Shown: positions 21,940 through 32,999 of the stretch, piece by piece | Numbering within the stretch: position 1 is the stretch's first letter | Layout: each line of letters begins with the position of its first letter | DNA from: Effrenium voratum | Lineage: Eukaryota; Sar; Dinophyceae; Suessiales; Symbiodiniaceae | Assembly (NCBI GenBank): GCA_963377175.1 | Contig: CAUJNA010003287.1 | Span: 382,019 to 446,018, forward strand | DNA length: 64,000 nucleotides | Direction: 5' to 3' | Translations under genes and position numbers: made by a program | Notes under the pieces: model-generated | The model's database searches: none | Seen by the model: only the letters and a program-made list of their open reading frames with translations | What the model was told of the DNA's origin: nothing

Positions 21940-24900
21940 TCGACCATGTCTACCGCATACAACATATTTTCGAGACCCAAACTGACGGGCCCACACAAAA
22001 AGCTGACAAACTGCTAGTTTTGGGTTTGGAACCCCCTCGCAAACCGCAAAAAAGGGGTGGGGGGTCGGCCATTTTGAGCAACTAAAGCTTCCAGAAGGTT
22101 GCTGGAAAAAACGAGATCATATGTCCAGTAGTGATGCATGCCATCTAAAACAGGGAAAACATCAAATCAGATCGCCTGCTAAAAGTTTAACTTTTAGTGG
22201 GCTAAATGGAAACCCAACTACTCAACAAACTAAAAAGCAAAAACAAAAAAAACACCAGATGGCTGGGAACCACCCAGAAACATATTCTAGTCTAAAACGC
22301 AACTTCCGGAAAAATGAGATCAACTTTCCAGCAGTGATAAATGGCCATGGGTCATAACCTATGCCTCCATTTTGGGGCGGACGAAGTTCACCAGGGGTTT
22401 CCTGGGCTTTGACCCACAGCCAAATGCCCAGGAGAAAAAAATGAAAAACAACTAGGGGACAGATCAAACATATGCTGACATCCACCAGAAACCTGCAAGT
22501 TTCTGAAAAAAAATGGTCTTGCCACCATTTGATCAATGCCACCAGAAACAGGGATCCTTACATTATACACCTGAAACTCATTTTTCATGAAATCTGGTGG
22601 CCAAGCCGCTTGCAGCGTTGAGTCCGGCTCCCATCCCTTGGCCGTGCGGTCCGCCTGAGAAATGCGCGGCGCGGACGACTCGCGTCGGGCGGACGGACCT
22701 TTTTTCGTTTTCCGGATCCCCTGAAGCGACCAAAAGTGAATCACCAGTGGGTGAAAAAAAAATCGGATACCCCGCCACTAAACCAACTAAGCTAAAAATC
22801 TAACAAGCTAGAAAGCTAAGGAAGAATTGGGGGATGGCTAGGATGGGGCGGGCATGTGGGATATGAATGGCACGAACGGGAAAAGACAGGCGTCCTGTCC
22901 ATGTCCATTGGAACCAAGAATTATGGAAGCAGTTACAAACAACCAGCATCTGGGAACGAAATACAAAAACAATAGGAGGTCTGGACAACTTGAGAAAATG
23001 TCATGATCCATCCCATCTCCGCCTTCTGCGGGGAAGTTTTGAGACATTCCTTGGATCGCACCCAAAAAACGAAAACCTCAAAATTGGTGTTGGGTTCAGT
23101 TTGCCCTTCGGTTTCACAAGCTTGAAATTAAAAATAGCAGCTCGGTACCCTAAGCCTCAAAAAGCAGACACCCGAAATTCCAGGAATGGCATCCCGTGAG
23201 TGACACCAGAAACGAATCCTCAAGTCCAACGCCAAAAATCCAACTGCTTGGGGCTCCTGGGGATACCTCGGCTTGTTTCCAGTTCCAGGCGCTTGCCAGT
23301 GCCCTTTGGTTTGGTTCCCAAACCGCTCACTGGGGGTGTCCGTGGCTTCAGTGGGTCGCTTTTGGAGGGCCCCACTCCCCCCCGAAAGAAAAACAAGCAA
23401 GTTGTTTTTGCTAACCTGGGTTTGACCTTTCAATTTTCCATGGATGGTCTCCACTAACTCATATGGCCCCCCAAAATAACATAAGCAGGTGTTTGTTTTT
23501 CTTGCTCATCTGAGGTCATGTTGCTTTACCATGTCTGGTGATTCCCCCGGCCATCCCTTCCCTCAAAGGCGCGCGAATTCACGAGTTCAACACGCCTCCG
23601 GCAAGAACCAGGCACAGAAGTCCAGAAGGTCCACCAACAAAGTAACGCCTGAGACCGTCAGTTCTTCGCTTGAGTTAGTCGGAGGTTCGTCCTCGGATGT
23701 TCGTTGCCAAGCGAAGTGGTTGGCACCCCCTAAGGTGTACCCCTAAGGAAACAAGGGGGACTTAGGCGAGCTATAACCTAACTGAAACACAAAGGAAACC
23801 TCTCCCATTTTTTGCCGGGGGTCCAAATCCTATTTTGAGACGCACCAAGTCCGAACCCGGTAGAGGGCGGGTCCAAAAAAAGGCGTTGGTAAATGAATCA
23901 ACCTTTTTGTATATGCAGCTCTGGGGGTTACTCTCTCCGCCCGAACAAGCAAAAGGTGGACCACTTTTGGTGGGTTCAATTTGTTTCCAAAGGACTAAGG
24001 GGCCATCTACATGGGCGTGTCTCTCTTTTTTGGGAACCCCTTTCGAAGTGGGTTTAACCATTTTTGGCGTGGGCAGCCTAGTTTCAGACCCAACCTTAAG
24101 CATCACTGGGAGCTCTGAACTTGGAGGGGCCATCCATCCAGCTGCAATCAATGCCCCGCAAAGAGCTGAGCTTTAAGTGGCGGGTGGCTTTGGGTGGCTG
24201 TGGCTGGTTTTGGGTGGGCGGCTTGGAGGTTGTTGCTTGCTTTTAGTGTTGTTTGGCAGAACCCCAAGAATCAGGTACCTCAATGGAGCCTTTTTTGAGG
24301 TCCCAAGCCTTACGGTGGAGATCCCGAGCACCGCAAGGTCAAGTGATGCTTAGGGAAGTTTCTTTTGAGCCAGCTACGCATGGCTTTCAGGTCTGGTTCA
24401 TGTCAGGCCTAAATGGACCGTAGGAACAAAGGATATGTTGAGCGCTCATGTGATTCCTCCGCTTTCAAACTTTCAGATGCCACTCGAAACCAAGCACAGC
24501 ACGATCTCACTTAGCCAACTGTTTAAAAGACCCCCCCTGCAGACTTGCAAAGAACCCAAACATGAATTTATCGAGGAACATTAATTGAGGAAACGCCTGT
24601 TGAGAAAAGGACCCCCAGAAGGGAGTCACTCACAACACCGGAGTGTAAAATAAAGGGAGGTACCAGTTCGTGCTGTGTCCCGGGTGTCCTCTACAGCGGA
24701 TCATCGAAAGTTGAACTGTCCCTGAAGCAAAAGGAAGTGAAGCACCATCTTGAACCAGAAGGCAAATTACTCGTTTTTTCAAAACAATACCCCTCCAGCC
24801 TCCCACTAACATGGCACAGAGGACCCCTTGAAGCGGAAATTGATTTTCCGGGTAGAGGTACCTTCTATTTGCGAGTAAGGGTAGGAACAAAACCCGCAAA

Positions 24901-25830
24901 CAGTATGACTTGCTCCCCGGCAGAACGTTGAACCCAAGGCCAATCATTTCTGGAAAAAGCTCCATTTAGGCCCCCTTTTTGGGTTCCTTCCGTTGATTTG
25001 CAGGGGGGCAACCGGCTACGCTCATTCTTTCCTTGCACATTCTTTAAGGTGGCTGGTGGCTGAGGATGCGGGCTGGGACTCCTTTTATTCCATCAAAAAG
25101 GCACCTGGAACCCAAGAAAGCCCCCAATAGACGCTTGACTCCCCCCTGTTGGGATTGGGTGGGGCCTGACAACCATTGGACTTTAAAGGACCAACTCACT
25201 CCAACAAATGTCAGCACCAGCACCATCATCGTTCAGCAAATATTGAAACTTCTCTTCGAGCCTCAAACACACTATGCAAACCCACAGCGACTCGCATCAA
25301 GAGTACAATTCTGTATAAGCCTATATAATTCCATACAAGTTCCATGTAAACCCATCTAAGCCGCGTATGTCTATTTAACATCACATGAACCCACATAAAT
25401 TCATATGAGCAAATCCGCACAACAAATCATACAAACCCCTGTGAATTCACATCCAACTCCGTACAACTCCCAAAAACACGAGAATCCACAAAATCTCATA
25501 TAAGAGTACCGACTCGTATGAATTCCCATAACAACCCAAACAAACCAATACATGTTGATGCAAACCCATGCACATTTCAAGGGCATTCATTCTGTAATAC
25601 CCCACATTAGGCCCAGAATCTGTCCAAATTCCAAATTGAGCCACATCATTCGGCATACAAACTATAAGCCCATTCTAGTTCATACAAATGCCATACAAAT
25701 GCCAAGGTAAACAAAAACATAGATATGTCATCTAATTTACGTAGAACCCCTTCCCCCAAAAAAAGAGAGAAACAAACATAAACATGTCATATACAAAATT
25801 CCATAGGCCGCAGGCCCCTTCCCCCCCCCC
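21940..25830. other. Repeat-derived non-coding region
   Basis: No credible gene. It contains a copy of the CTGTGGGTCA family at about 22,335-22,430 and otherwise decayed repeat fragments. Frames at 23.5 and 23.8 kb are short and show no domain. Confidence 0.4.
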
Positions 25831-25836
25831 CCCCGG

Positions 25837-25962
25837 TCAGACACGCGGACCGCTTCGCGTTCCGCTTGCCGAGGTGCCCTGGCGGGGCTTCTGTTGGGCC
25901 TCCTGCACCAGGTCGGCCTTGGAGGGGTCGCGGCGCAGCACGTAGCTCAGCAGGCCCCGCAC
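25837..25962 (-). CDS. Exon-like coding island, probable C-terminal exon of an unknown gene
   Basis: GC-rich island whose minus strand has a good acceptor (TTTTTTCCAG, ending at 25,963), then an open frame beginning VRGLLSYVLRRDPSKADLV and ending at a TGA (25,837-25,839). That makes 42 codons including the stop. The upstream sequence is also open for about 15 codons (through FSHDFDNFFQ), so the acceptor may not be used. The predicted peptide is helical and charged, then Ser/Gly/Arg-rich at the end. I do not recognise it. The sharp base-composition edge and the protein-like reading argue for a real or recently lost host exon. Confidence 0.45.
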   Translation of the reverse strand: MRGLLSYVLRRDPSKADLVQEAQQKPRQGTSASGTRSGPRV

Positions 25963-26039
25963 CTGGAAAAAATTGTCGAAGTCGTGGCTGAAATCTAACT
26001 TGTCCTGTTTGGTGGTGTTATGTTTTATTTTTTGTGGTT

Positions 26040-26215
26040 GTCATCGTCCTTTTTTGGTGGATTTGTTTTCCTTTTTTGTGGTGTTTCTCTTCCTTTCTTG
26101 TGGTTTTCATGTTCCTTTTTTGTGGTGGTTCTCTTCCTTTCTTGTGGTTTTCATGTTCCTTTTTTGTGGTTTTATTTTTCTTCTTTTGTGGTTGTCTTCT
26201 TCAGTTTTTGTGGTT
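26040..26215. repeat. 44-bp tandem repeat, T/G-rich
   Basis: Units of the type CATGTTCCTTTTTTGTGGTG...; CATGTT at 26,108 recurs at 26,152, 44 bases on, with more degenerate units on both sides. The Phe/Leu/Cys-rich open frames across it are artefacts. Confidence 0.85.
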
Positions 26216-26295
26216 TCCCAAGCAATCATCCTATGTCATCTGGACTTTTGATCAACCCCCATACTGATGGTTGCGAAATCCAGAAATTGCACCAC

Positions 26296-26400
26296 AGTTC
26301 AGAAACCATGGTTGAAACCATAACGTGTGTTGGTATTTACGTTGGGTCATCAGAAAATCTGGGTGTCCCGGGTGGTGCGAAATGGATTTCGTCCATTTCA
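26296..26400. mobile_element. MITE-like copy, family GAAACCATGGTT ... GCGAAATGGATTTCG
   Basis: CAGAAACCATGGTTGAAACC, TGTTGGTATTT and GTGCGAAATGGATTTCGTCC are shared with the 35,799-35,938 copy. Confidence 0.55.
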
Positions 26401-26569
26401 AAAGGCGAGCTTTGGGAAAAAGTCGGTGCTGCTTTTGGTGAATGGAAATAAACCCATCCAAACTTTGGAAAATCGACGGGCTTCCTCGGTGATGTGGAAT
26501 GAAACTGGTGACCTTTTCTTGCTGCTCGGTAGGGACTGCCGGCTTTCGGGAAGGAAGCTGATTCCCTCA

Positions 26570-26573
<4 letters not shown>

Positions 26574-26604
<31 letters not shown>
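26574..26604. repeat. Poly(T) run of 31
   Basis: 31 consecutive T on the plus strand, equivalent to poly(A) on the minus strand. It could be the tail of a minus-strand retroposed sequence ending here; nothing coding precedes it on that strand. Confidence 0.9.
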
Positions 26605-26609
26605 CGGAG

Positions 26610-27150
26610 TCATTGCATCTCTCATTTCCTGCTGAGAACCAGCAAGTTTTGGTTTATCTGCTGATTCGGAATGAAACCAATCTAAACCAGTGGAACCCAT
26701 CTATTTCTATCCCAACTAACCTAAAAGGACACCTATTCCCATAACGTTAACTCCGGATCAAACCCTGGTGGAGCCTCCATCGCAGCAAAAAAATATGCCT
26801 CCCCCCTAGTTCGATACACAAATTGACACGTTGTAGCGGCTTTTCCTCCACAATTGCTTTCGAGCATGTTTTGGGCTTCGAGCAGAAATCAAGTTCGGTA
26901 GTTTCATGTTCTTGCACAGAGGCGAGTTTGGAAGAGTCTTCAAACGAAACGAGCGCAAACAAGTGCAAACCGAGCTGTTCCGACGGGCGCATGATTGCTG
27001 ACAACTTGAGCGATGTTTGTTGAATCGTACATTTACTTTAGAACAGGTTGTCACGAGCAGAAATATTTCGCACAAAATTAATGTATCAATGGAGGCTACA
27101 GGATAGAAGGTGTCCCTTTGACCATTCATCACCGCTGGCTGACTAAAGAA
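26610..27150. other. Non-coding; one right-hand MITE end
   Basis: CTAAAAGGACACCTATT at 26,721-26,737 is the right end of the AGGTGTCCTTTT family, without a clear left end. Nothing else recognised. Confidence 0.4.
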
Positions 27151-27154
27151 CCCC

Positions 27155-27310
27155 CAAAAAACCCCTAAGCAACCCCAAAGGAACCTGTAAGAAACCCTGA
27201 GAAACCCTAAAGAAACCCCTAAGAACCTTTAAGGAACCCCAACAGAAACCCTACGATACCCCCAAAAAACCCTAAGAAACCTCCAAGGAACCCCGAAGGA
27301 ACCCCCCCCC
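27155..27310. repeat. AACCCTAAAG-like short-period repeat
   Basis: Degenerate tandem of GAAACCCTAA/GGAACCCC units with a period near 10. Its complement (TTAGGGTTTC) resembles plant-type TTTAGGG telomere DNA, but it is too irregular to be a functional telomere. Confidence 0.75.
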
Positions 27311-29440
27311 CAACAAGTTGAGACAACTTGTAAAATGTGGCAAAAGGCAGCCTTTCGGGCCTCGGATGTTCATCCCACTTCATAACTCTGATAGATCACA
27401 CTGGAGCTTGGTCAACGTGAACAACCAAATATTTAGGATTTAAATCGTTTCTATGTTCATCCCCAGGGCAGTCTGGGTACAGATCCAGACCTAATTGAGG
27501 CGACCCTGTTGAATGGGTTCGATCACACAATGGGTTCCGAAAAAGGATGCGCAGAAACACATTGCCCTTTGGTGAAAGTAATTGGAACCAATTTGTGTGT
27601 TAGAAAACGTGACTAATGCCGCAAACCGAATCTTGGCCCGCATCTGTACACACACACACAAACTCGCATGTTCAGATTCTGTGTGACTGTCACACCGAAA
27701 ATACAAGCTATTTTTGGAGGAGACCCAAGTACAGCAAGACAAACAAATGCTAGTGCTGCGGGGCACCCCCATAGTGCCAAGAGATCGCCGGAATGCGCCG
27801 GAAGATTCAAAGGGCGCGGAAGGACGGGCGCGGTGTTTTGGATGGAATGGGATGCTTCTCGTGTTTTGGGGCCAACTTGCGAAGTTTCAAGGGGATTGAT
27901 TTGGGGCCCAGCAAAAAATGGCTGCAGGAACCATGCTGAAATTGGGGTATCTGGTTGAGGCCATTGCTTGCATGCGAACGTTCAAAGGCCATGTGAGGCC
28001 TTTCATGCAAATCAGCCTGAGAACCTCAGGAGAACTCCTGACGCAAAGGACACCGCAAACGAGACGCGTGGGGCACTTGGCCAACTGTCCGCCGTTTGAT
28101 CCGCCTGTCGGTGCCTTATGTTTCCCCGCTGAACCATGACAGCTGCGAGCGCAGAGATCCTGCTGCATCAGCAGTTGGGAAGGATGAATCCCAAGGATTG
28201 TGATAGACCGCCTACCAACTGGCGCATAACTTTGCCCACCCACACATGCCCAAAACACCCGATCCGCACAGTGTCAAAGGGACACCTGAAGGAAACTTGA
28301 AAGAATAGAATGAATTACTCCTCACTTGGGACTGTGTTTGTGGGTGCCCTTTTTGAGGGTAGGGAAACCAAAAGGAACACCCCAATGCTTGTTTACAATC
28401 CCAGCAAGTCGACAGTCGACCGTCCCTGACCCCAAGAATGATTTGACCATATGAATGAAAGCGAGCAAGTCACGTTCTTGTCTGCCCGGATTTCAACCTG
28501 GAACGCTTACGGCCGAAACCCCGGGACTCTCCCAATCAAACAGAAAGCCATTCAGAAAGGGATCAAGTCTATAAACCCGGCCCTCTCCCCGCGAGAATGT
28601 GTTGACAGGCTGGAATGTTTACAGAAAGGCCCTATGGCAGTAGGCCGTTTTTCGGCGGCCCAAACATCGCAATGGGCGGAATCGCTCCTTCGACCCGCGA
28701 AGTGGAGAGATCGGCACGCGCCGAAACGTGGATGTGCACAGGCCCCCAGAAACGTGGATGTGCACCGCAAACAAGACCCCCTCTCAAATCCGCCGACATT
28801 GCTCGGCGTGCCGGACACCCAAGAGAGGATAGAGGATAACCCTCTAGTCCCCCCCCAGACACGTCAAATACACGGGGGGGGGGGGGGTCCCCACGTACCG
28901 CACGGCAATTGTTCGCCTCCTTTTGCCGAAAACGTGGAACAACTTTGTGTTTTTGACATCCGTTTTGCGAAAACGTTGAACACTACCGTGCTGCTTTTGT
29001 TGTTTTTTCCTTCGGGAAAATACTGGGGAATGAAGGGGAAATGCAAGGGCGGTCCCCCCCCCCTGTGTAGGGAAAACGAAGGGGCATGAAGGGGACATGA
29101 ACGGGAAATAAGAGAAATGCACATGCAGGGGACAGGAAGTGGAAATGACAGGAAAGCAAGGGGAATTTGGAAACGAAAGAGAACTGAAAGGGAAATGAAG
29201 GGACAGGAATGAGAAATGCAGGAGGAGTTGAAAGGGAAACGAAGGACGAGGAAATCAGAGGACACAAAGGGAGATGTAGGGAAGTGACTGGCAATGAAAA
29301 GGACATACATGGAAAATGAAGCGGACACACCGAGAAAATGACGGGACATGCAAAGGACGTGACGGGGAAATCAAGGAGAAACTCAGTAGTAAGAAGACAA
29401 TTCAGGGGTCCTGAAGGGGCAGTGCACGGAAATCGAGGCA
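27310..29440. other. No recognisable gene
   Basis: Repeat debris. GAAACGTGGATGTGCAC occurs twice, at about 28,721 and 28,748. From about 29,030 to 29,440 a purine-rich GGAAATGA/GGGACATGA degenerate repeat prevails. Confidence 0.4.
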
Positions 29441-29469
29441 ACTCAGGGGGGACATGACGCTGCAATGCA

Positions 29470-29508
29470 AACAGAGAGAGCGAGGGACAGAGAGAAAGAG
29501 AGAGAGAG

Positions 29509-29557
<49 letters not shown>

Positions 29558-29860
29558 GAGAGAGAGAGAGGCGAGAGGCGAGAGGCGAGAGGCGAGAGGC
29601 GAGAGGCGAGAGGCGAGAGGCGCGAGAGAGAGAGGCAAGAGGCGAGAGAGAGAGGAGCGACCGGGGAGGGGGTGGGGGGGGGGGGGAGGCAGAGACACGA
29701 GGTGGGGAGAAAAGGCATAGCGAGGAGGTAGAGGGAGAGCGAGGCATAGAGAGGAGGCAGAGAGAGAGAGAGAGCACGGATGGGGAGGAGAGAGAGAGAG
29801 AGAGGGAGAGAGGACGAAGGAACAAAGAGGCGCAGGGAGACGAGAGAGAGGAAGAAGGAG
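29470..29860. repeat. (GA)n microsatellite with an embedded GGCGAGA minisatellite
   Basis: A polypurine tract of GA repeats containing seven or more consecutive GGCGAGA heptamers at about 29,570-29,622. The Ser-Leu-rich and Arg-Glu-rich open frames here are artefacts. Confidence 0.95.
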
Positions 29861-29869
29861 AAAAGGGAG

Positions 29870-30490
29870 AGGCCAATGTCGGCGGAGTGAGCCGGAACCT
29901 CTTAAAGTTGGGGCACCAAGCACAAAATCGACCAGGGGTTAAGTTTAAGCCCATTACAACATTACCCTCCCACCTCCCACCTCGCACCTGTTTCTTGTTC
30001 CGCCAAGTTAAGTAGGTGGAACCTTAGCATTCTCAGCCACCCTCCAATTGGTGGTCTGGAGCCCGGTGGTTTGGTGGCTAAGGAGGGATTCCCATTCACC
30101 CTCTACAAGAATCTCAACCCTTCAATTACCTAAGCCAGCAATCCAAGCCACCAATTGGTGGGAAGCTTCTATTAGGTTATTACCTACTTCTAGAAGTCCA
30201 ACTGCAAGTAGCCGAGTTGCAACAAATATATCCTACTAACTACCCAAGAGCCTCGCGCATGCGACGGGCGCGAAATATATTTTTTGTGCCGCGCCAACCC
30301 AGCGTTCAGATGGTCCCGCGCCCCGGGGCTGCCGGGGCTGATCAGATCCCTCAAGCTTCAAGAAGCTGCCGAAGAAAGATCGCCTTCAAAGCAAAGATTA
30401 AACGGCTGCGGGTTGAAAAGCAAACGAAACCTGCGAGGGTCTGAGTTGTAATTAGGGGAGCATTTGGTGGGCATCATTCACACGCCGAGT
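29870..30490. other. No recognisable gene
   Basis: A GC-rich patch at about 30,260-30,430 on the plus strand is open and basic (Lys/Arg-rich) but too short to identify. Confidence 0.3.
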
Positions 30491-30494
30491 ATAC

Positions 30495-30620
30495 CAACTA
30501 CTCTGCATGGACGGAATCCTGCACCACCTAAGAAACGGAATGAGGATTCCCCTGCAAATACCAACGCACAATGCTTTCCCATGGCTTCCAAGTGGTGCGA
30601 AATGGGTTTCGTCCGTCCTC
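30495..30620. mobile_element. MITE-like copy, family ... GCGAAATGGATTTCG
   Basis: GCATGGACGGAATCCTGCAC at the left and GCGAAATGGGTTTCGTCCGTCC at the right are inverted relatives. The element is about 125 bases and related to the 35.8-kb copy. Confidence 0.55.
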
Positions 30621-30833
30621 GTCAAAATTCGAAGCAACCGCTTCCTGAGTGGCCTTGTGGTCGAGCGACCCTGCGAAAAAATGGAGGCTTTGGGGGTAGA
30701 CCACTGGTAAGTGGTCATAAATAACCCACCCTATGAGTCCCCCGTTCAGTGGGGTTAACCTTCGACTCTGGCCCAAAAGATCCTCCTCAAAAGCCGCCGT
30801 TTTGAGCTCCCAAACCTTAAGATCCGATCGACA

Positions 30834-30991
30834 AAGCCCCTCCAACGAGTCCCGTTTCCGGCTGCCGGGGGCTTGAAGCCAAGCCATTGCGAAGGGAGCG
30901 TCCAAATAAACCAAGCCCCTCCAACGAGTTCCGTTTCCGGCTGCCGGGGGCTTGAAGCCAAGCCATTGCGAAGGGAGCGTCCAAATAAACC
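30834..30991. repeat. Near-perfect 79-bp tandem duplication
   Basis: Two adjacent 79-base units (30,834-30,912 and 30,913-30,991), each from AAGCCCCTCCAACGAG to CCAAATAAACC, differing at one base (C versus T) in the part I compared. The low divergence marks a recent event in an otherwise old repeat landscape. Confidence 0.9.
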
Positions 30992-31034
30992 TTGCGATTC
31001 TTTCAGGGCTGCTCAAAATGGAGACATGACTCCT

Positions 31035-31145
31035 TCCATTTGCTTTTAAGCCCCCTGGAAAAAATGAACATATTTCCAGTAGTGAAATCGATTCCCTTTA
31101 AACCCCAGAGGGGAAAATATAGCATATTACTGTTCAGCAAATGGA
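31035..31145. mobile_element. MITE copy, family TCCATTTGC / GCAAATGGA
   Basis: Terminal TCCATTTGC (31,035-31,043) and GCAAATGGA (31,137-31,145) are perfect 9-base inverted ends. The internal TTCCAGTAGTGAAATCGATT and CCCTTTAAACCCC match other copies at 41,013, 20,400 and 42,320. Confidence 0.7.
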
Positions 31146-31254
31146 GACCTTCCTTCTCACACTCCATCTTCCACCTTTGCTCGCCGAAAGCGGCGTGTCT
31201 GAGGTCGACAGCTTTTTCTATCGCTTTAAAACTAGGTTTCTAGCAGGGGGTTAG

Positions 31255-32265
31255 ATGGAGTTTGGGTTGGCGCAAGGTTGAGGATTCAGGGGGTGGTTCC
31301 AGTTATTTGGGGTGGGTTCAGGTTGGTTCAGGTTGGTTGGGGTTTGGGTTGACAGGGTTCCAGGTCGGTTCATGGTAGGTTTCAGGTAGGTTTCGGGTAG
31401 ATTGTACCGGCCAACAATGTACTTACTTGGCCGAACACCGAGGCGCTGACTCCAAACCCGGGTAGTAAGGGAAAATCCCCTTGCTATAAATGGGCGCCTT
31501 CGCCGCCTTTTGGATTCCTTATATGGTTTTGGGTTTAGGTAGGGTGCATTTGGGGTCCTTAGTGCATGAAGTGCCACGCCGAAGGAGCTGGGTGACAGCC
31601 ATCTAGACCCTTCTAGGGTGGTTTTGGTTGTGCAAGTTGGTTCAGGGTGGGTTTAGGGTCGTTTGGCTTTGGGGTGAGTTTTGTGCGTTGGGGGTTGGTT
31701 TGGGGTCGGCTTAGGGGTCCGTTCAGGGAGCTAGTTTCACCGTGGGTGCAGAGTGGCTTCGGGTGGATTAGGAGCTGATGGTTTTAAACTTTGGGTGGTT
31801 TGAGGGTGTAAGTGGGTTTATGGTGCGTTGGGGGTTGGTTTAGGGGGCTAGACCCTGTGTTTGCGGTTGCCGTAGGGTGGGTTTGGGGCGGTTTACGACT
31901 GGTTTAGGGTGGTGCAAATGGAGTTTGGGTTGGTTGGGTTGGTTGGGTTGGTTGGGTTGGTTGAGTTGAGGATAAAGGCGGATTTGGTGCAGTTTCGGGT
32001 GTTTAGGGTGTGGGTGTAGGTTGGATTTCAGGTTCAAGGAACCTTCAAGGTATGTTTAAGGTTTACAGTAGGTTTGGGGTGCGTTTGGGTGAGGCCAGGG
32101 TGGGTTCAAGGTGGTTTAGGCTTGGTTTAGCGTGGCTTTGGCGTGGGTTTAGGGTAGGTCTAAGGTGGGTCAGGGCAGGTGTAGGGTTGTTGGGTATTTG
32201 GGGGTTTGCTTGCTGGCTTGCTTGTTTGCTTGCTTGCTGGCTGGCAAGGGGACTGGAAAACAAAC
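31255..32265. repeat. Degenerate G/T-rich telomere-like array ending in (GCTT)n
   Basis: About 1 kb of GGTTTAGGGTGGGTTTAGGG-like, GGTTGGGTTGGTT and GGTTCAGG variants on the plus strand, with pure GGTT(G) runs at about 31,927-31,965. It ends in a CTTGCTTG tract (about 32,205-32,250). The same two-part arrangement is found at 38,430-38,565. The TTTAGGG-like content suggests interstitial telomeric DNA or a minisatellite built from it. Confidence 0.7.
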
Positions 32266-32767
32266 AAAATCCTTACATACTATAGCACCCCTTTTGAGTC
32301 CCAGACTACACGTAATTTTGACTGAGCCCACCTGAACATTATCCCCCAACATGGTGGCGACTTTTGTTCTGGAACAGATTGATAGTGCGTTAGACGGCCG
32401 AATTGCACCGTTTTATCAAGCCTTGCCCAAGTAAGTTCTTGCTTTTGCCTAGGGTTGGTTTTTCCCCAGGGCTGGTTTTCCGCATCCCCGGCATCACCAG
32501 CCTCTCTTGGTCCCGGAGTTGGCTATTGGCACTGATTGAAAGGGCAGTTGGGGTTTGCCCGGGGCTGATTGCGTGGGGGGTGTATGGGGTTGGGCAGGTG
32601 GGTTGACTTTGGGTGGATTTGGGGTGAGCTGATTTGCGAAAGGGGTGTGCTGGTTCAGCGGTGCCAGGCTTGCGAAAGGGGTGTGGTGGCCAAAGCTCAC
32701 TGAACCATACCCGAAAGCAGCCCAAAAACGCCGCGCCGAGTCATGATTGGGACCATGCCTTGGCCTT

Positions 32768-32896
32768 CATATGAGTCACAATCAAAACCCGGCATTAACA
32801 ATGGTCGACCCAGAACCGCGTACAGCCGCAGCTATTTATGGTTGGGATTTTCCCCTTCTAACCTTCACTTACCCGGGTTTTATTGTGACTCATATG
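32768..32896. mobile_element. 129-bp MITE with 25-bp terminal inverted repeats
   Basis: The left arm CATATGAGTCACAATCAAAA (plus CCCGG; 32,768-32,792) is matched by the right arm at 32,873-32,896 with a single missing base. The ~80-base interior has no coding capacity. This is the best-preserved inverted-repeat element in the window. Confidence 0.85.
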
Positions 32897-32999
32897 CCCA
32901 TTGCCCTACCGTGGCCCAAGCGGCTGCCTCAACTGCTCTGCAACCTTCGCAAGGGAGGCGATCATAAAGCCTGGGCGCTGAGTCCGTAGATGTCAGACC

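Noticed and set aside
21480..21998. Trp-Gly-Val-rich minus frame
   Set aside because: Translation of the CCACCCCACACCAA repeat.
27155..27310. Functional telomere
   Set aside because: Period is irregular and the TTTAGGG unit is never repeated cleanly.
28983..29987. 334-codon minus frame rich in Ser-Leu
   Set aside because: Reads through GA and GGCGAGA repeats; no non-repetitive domain.
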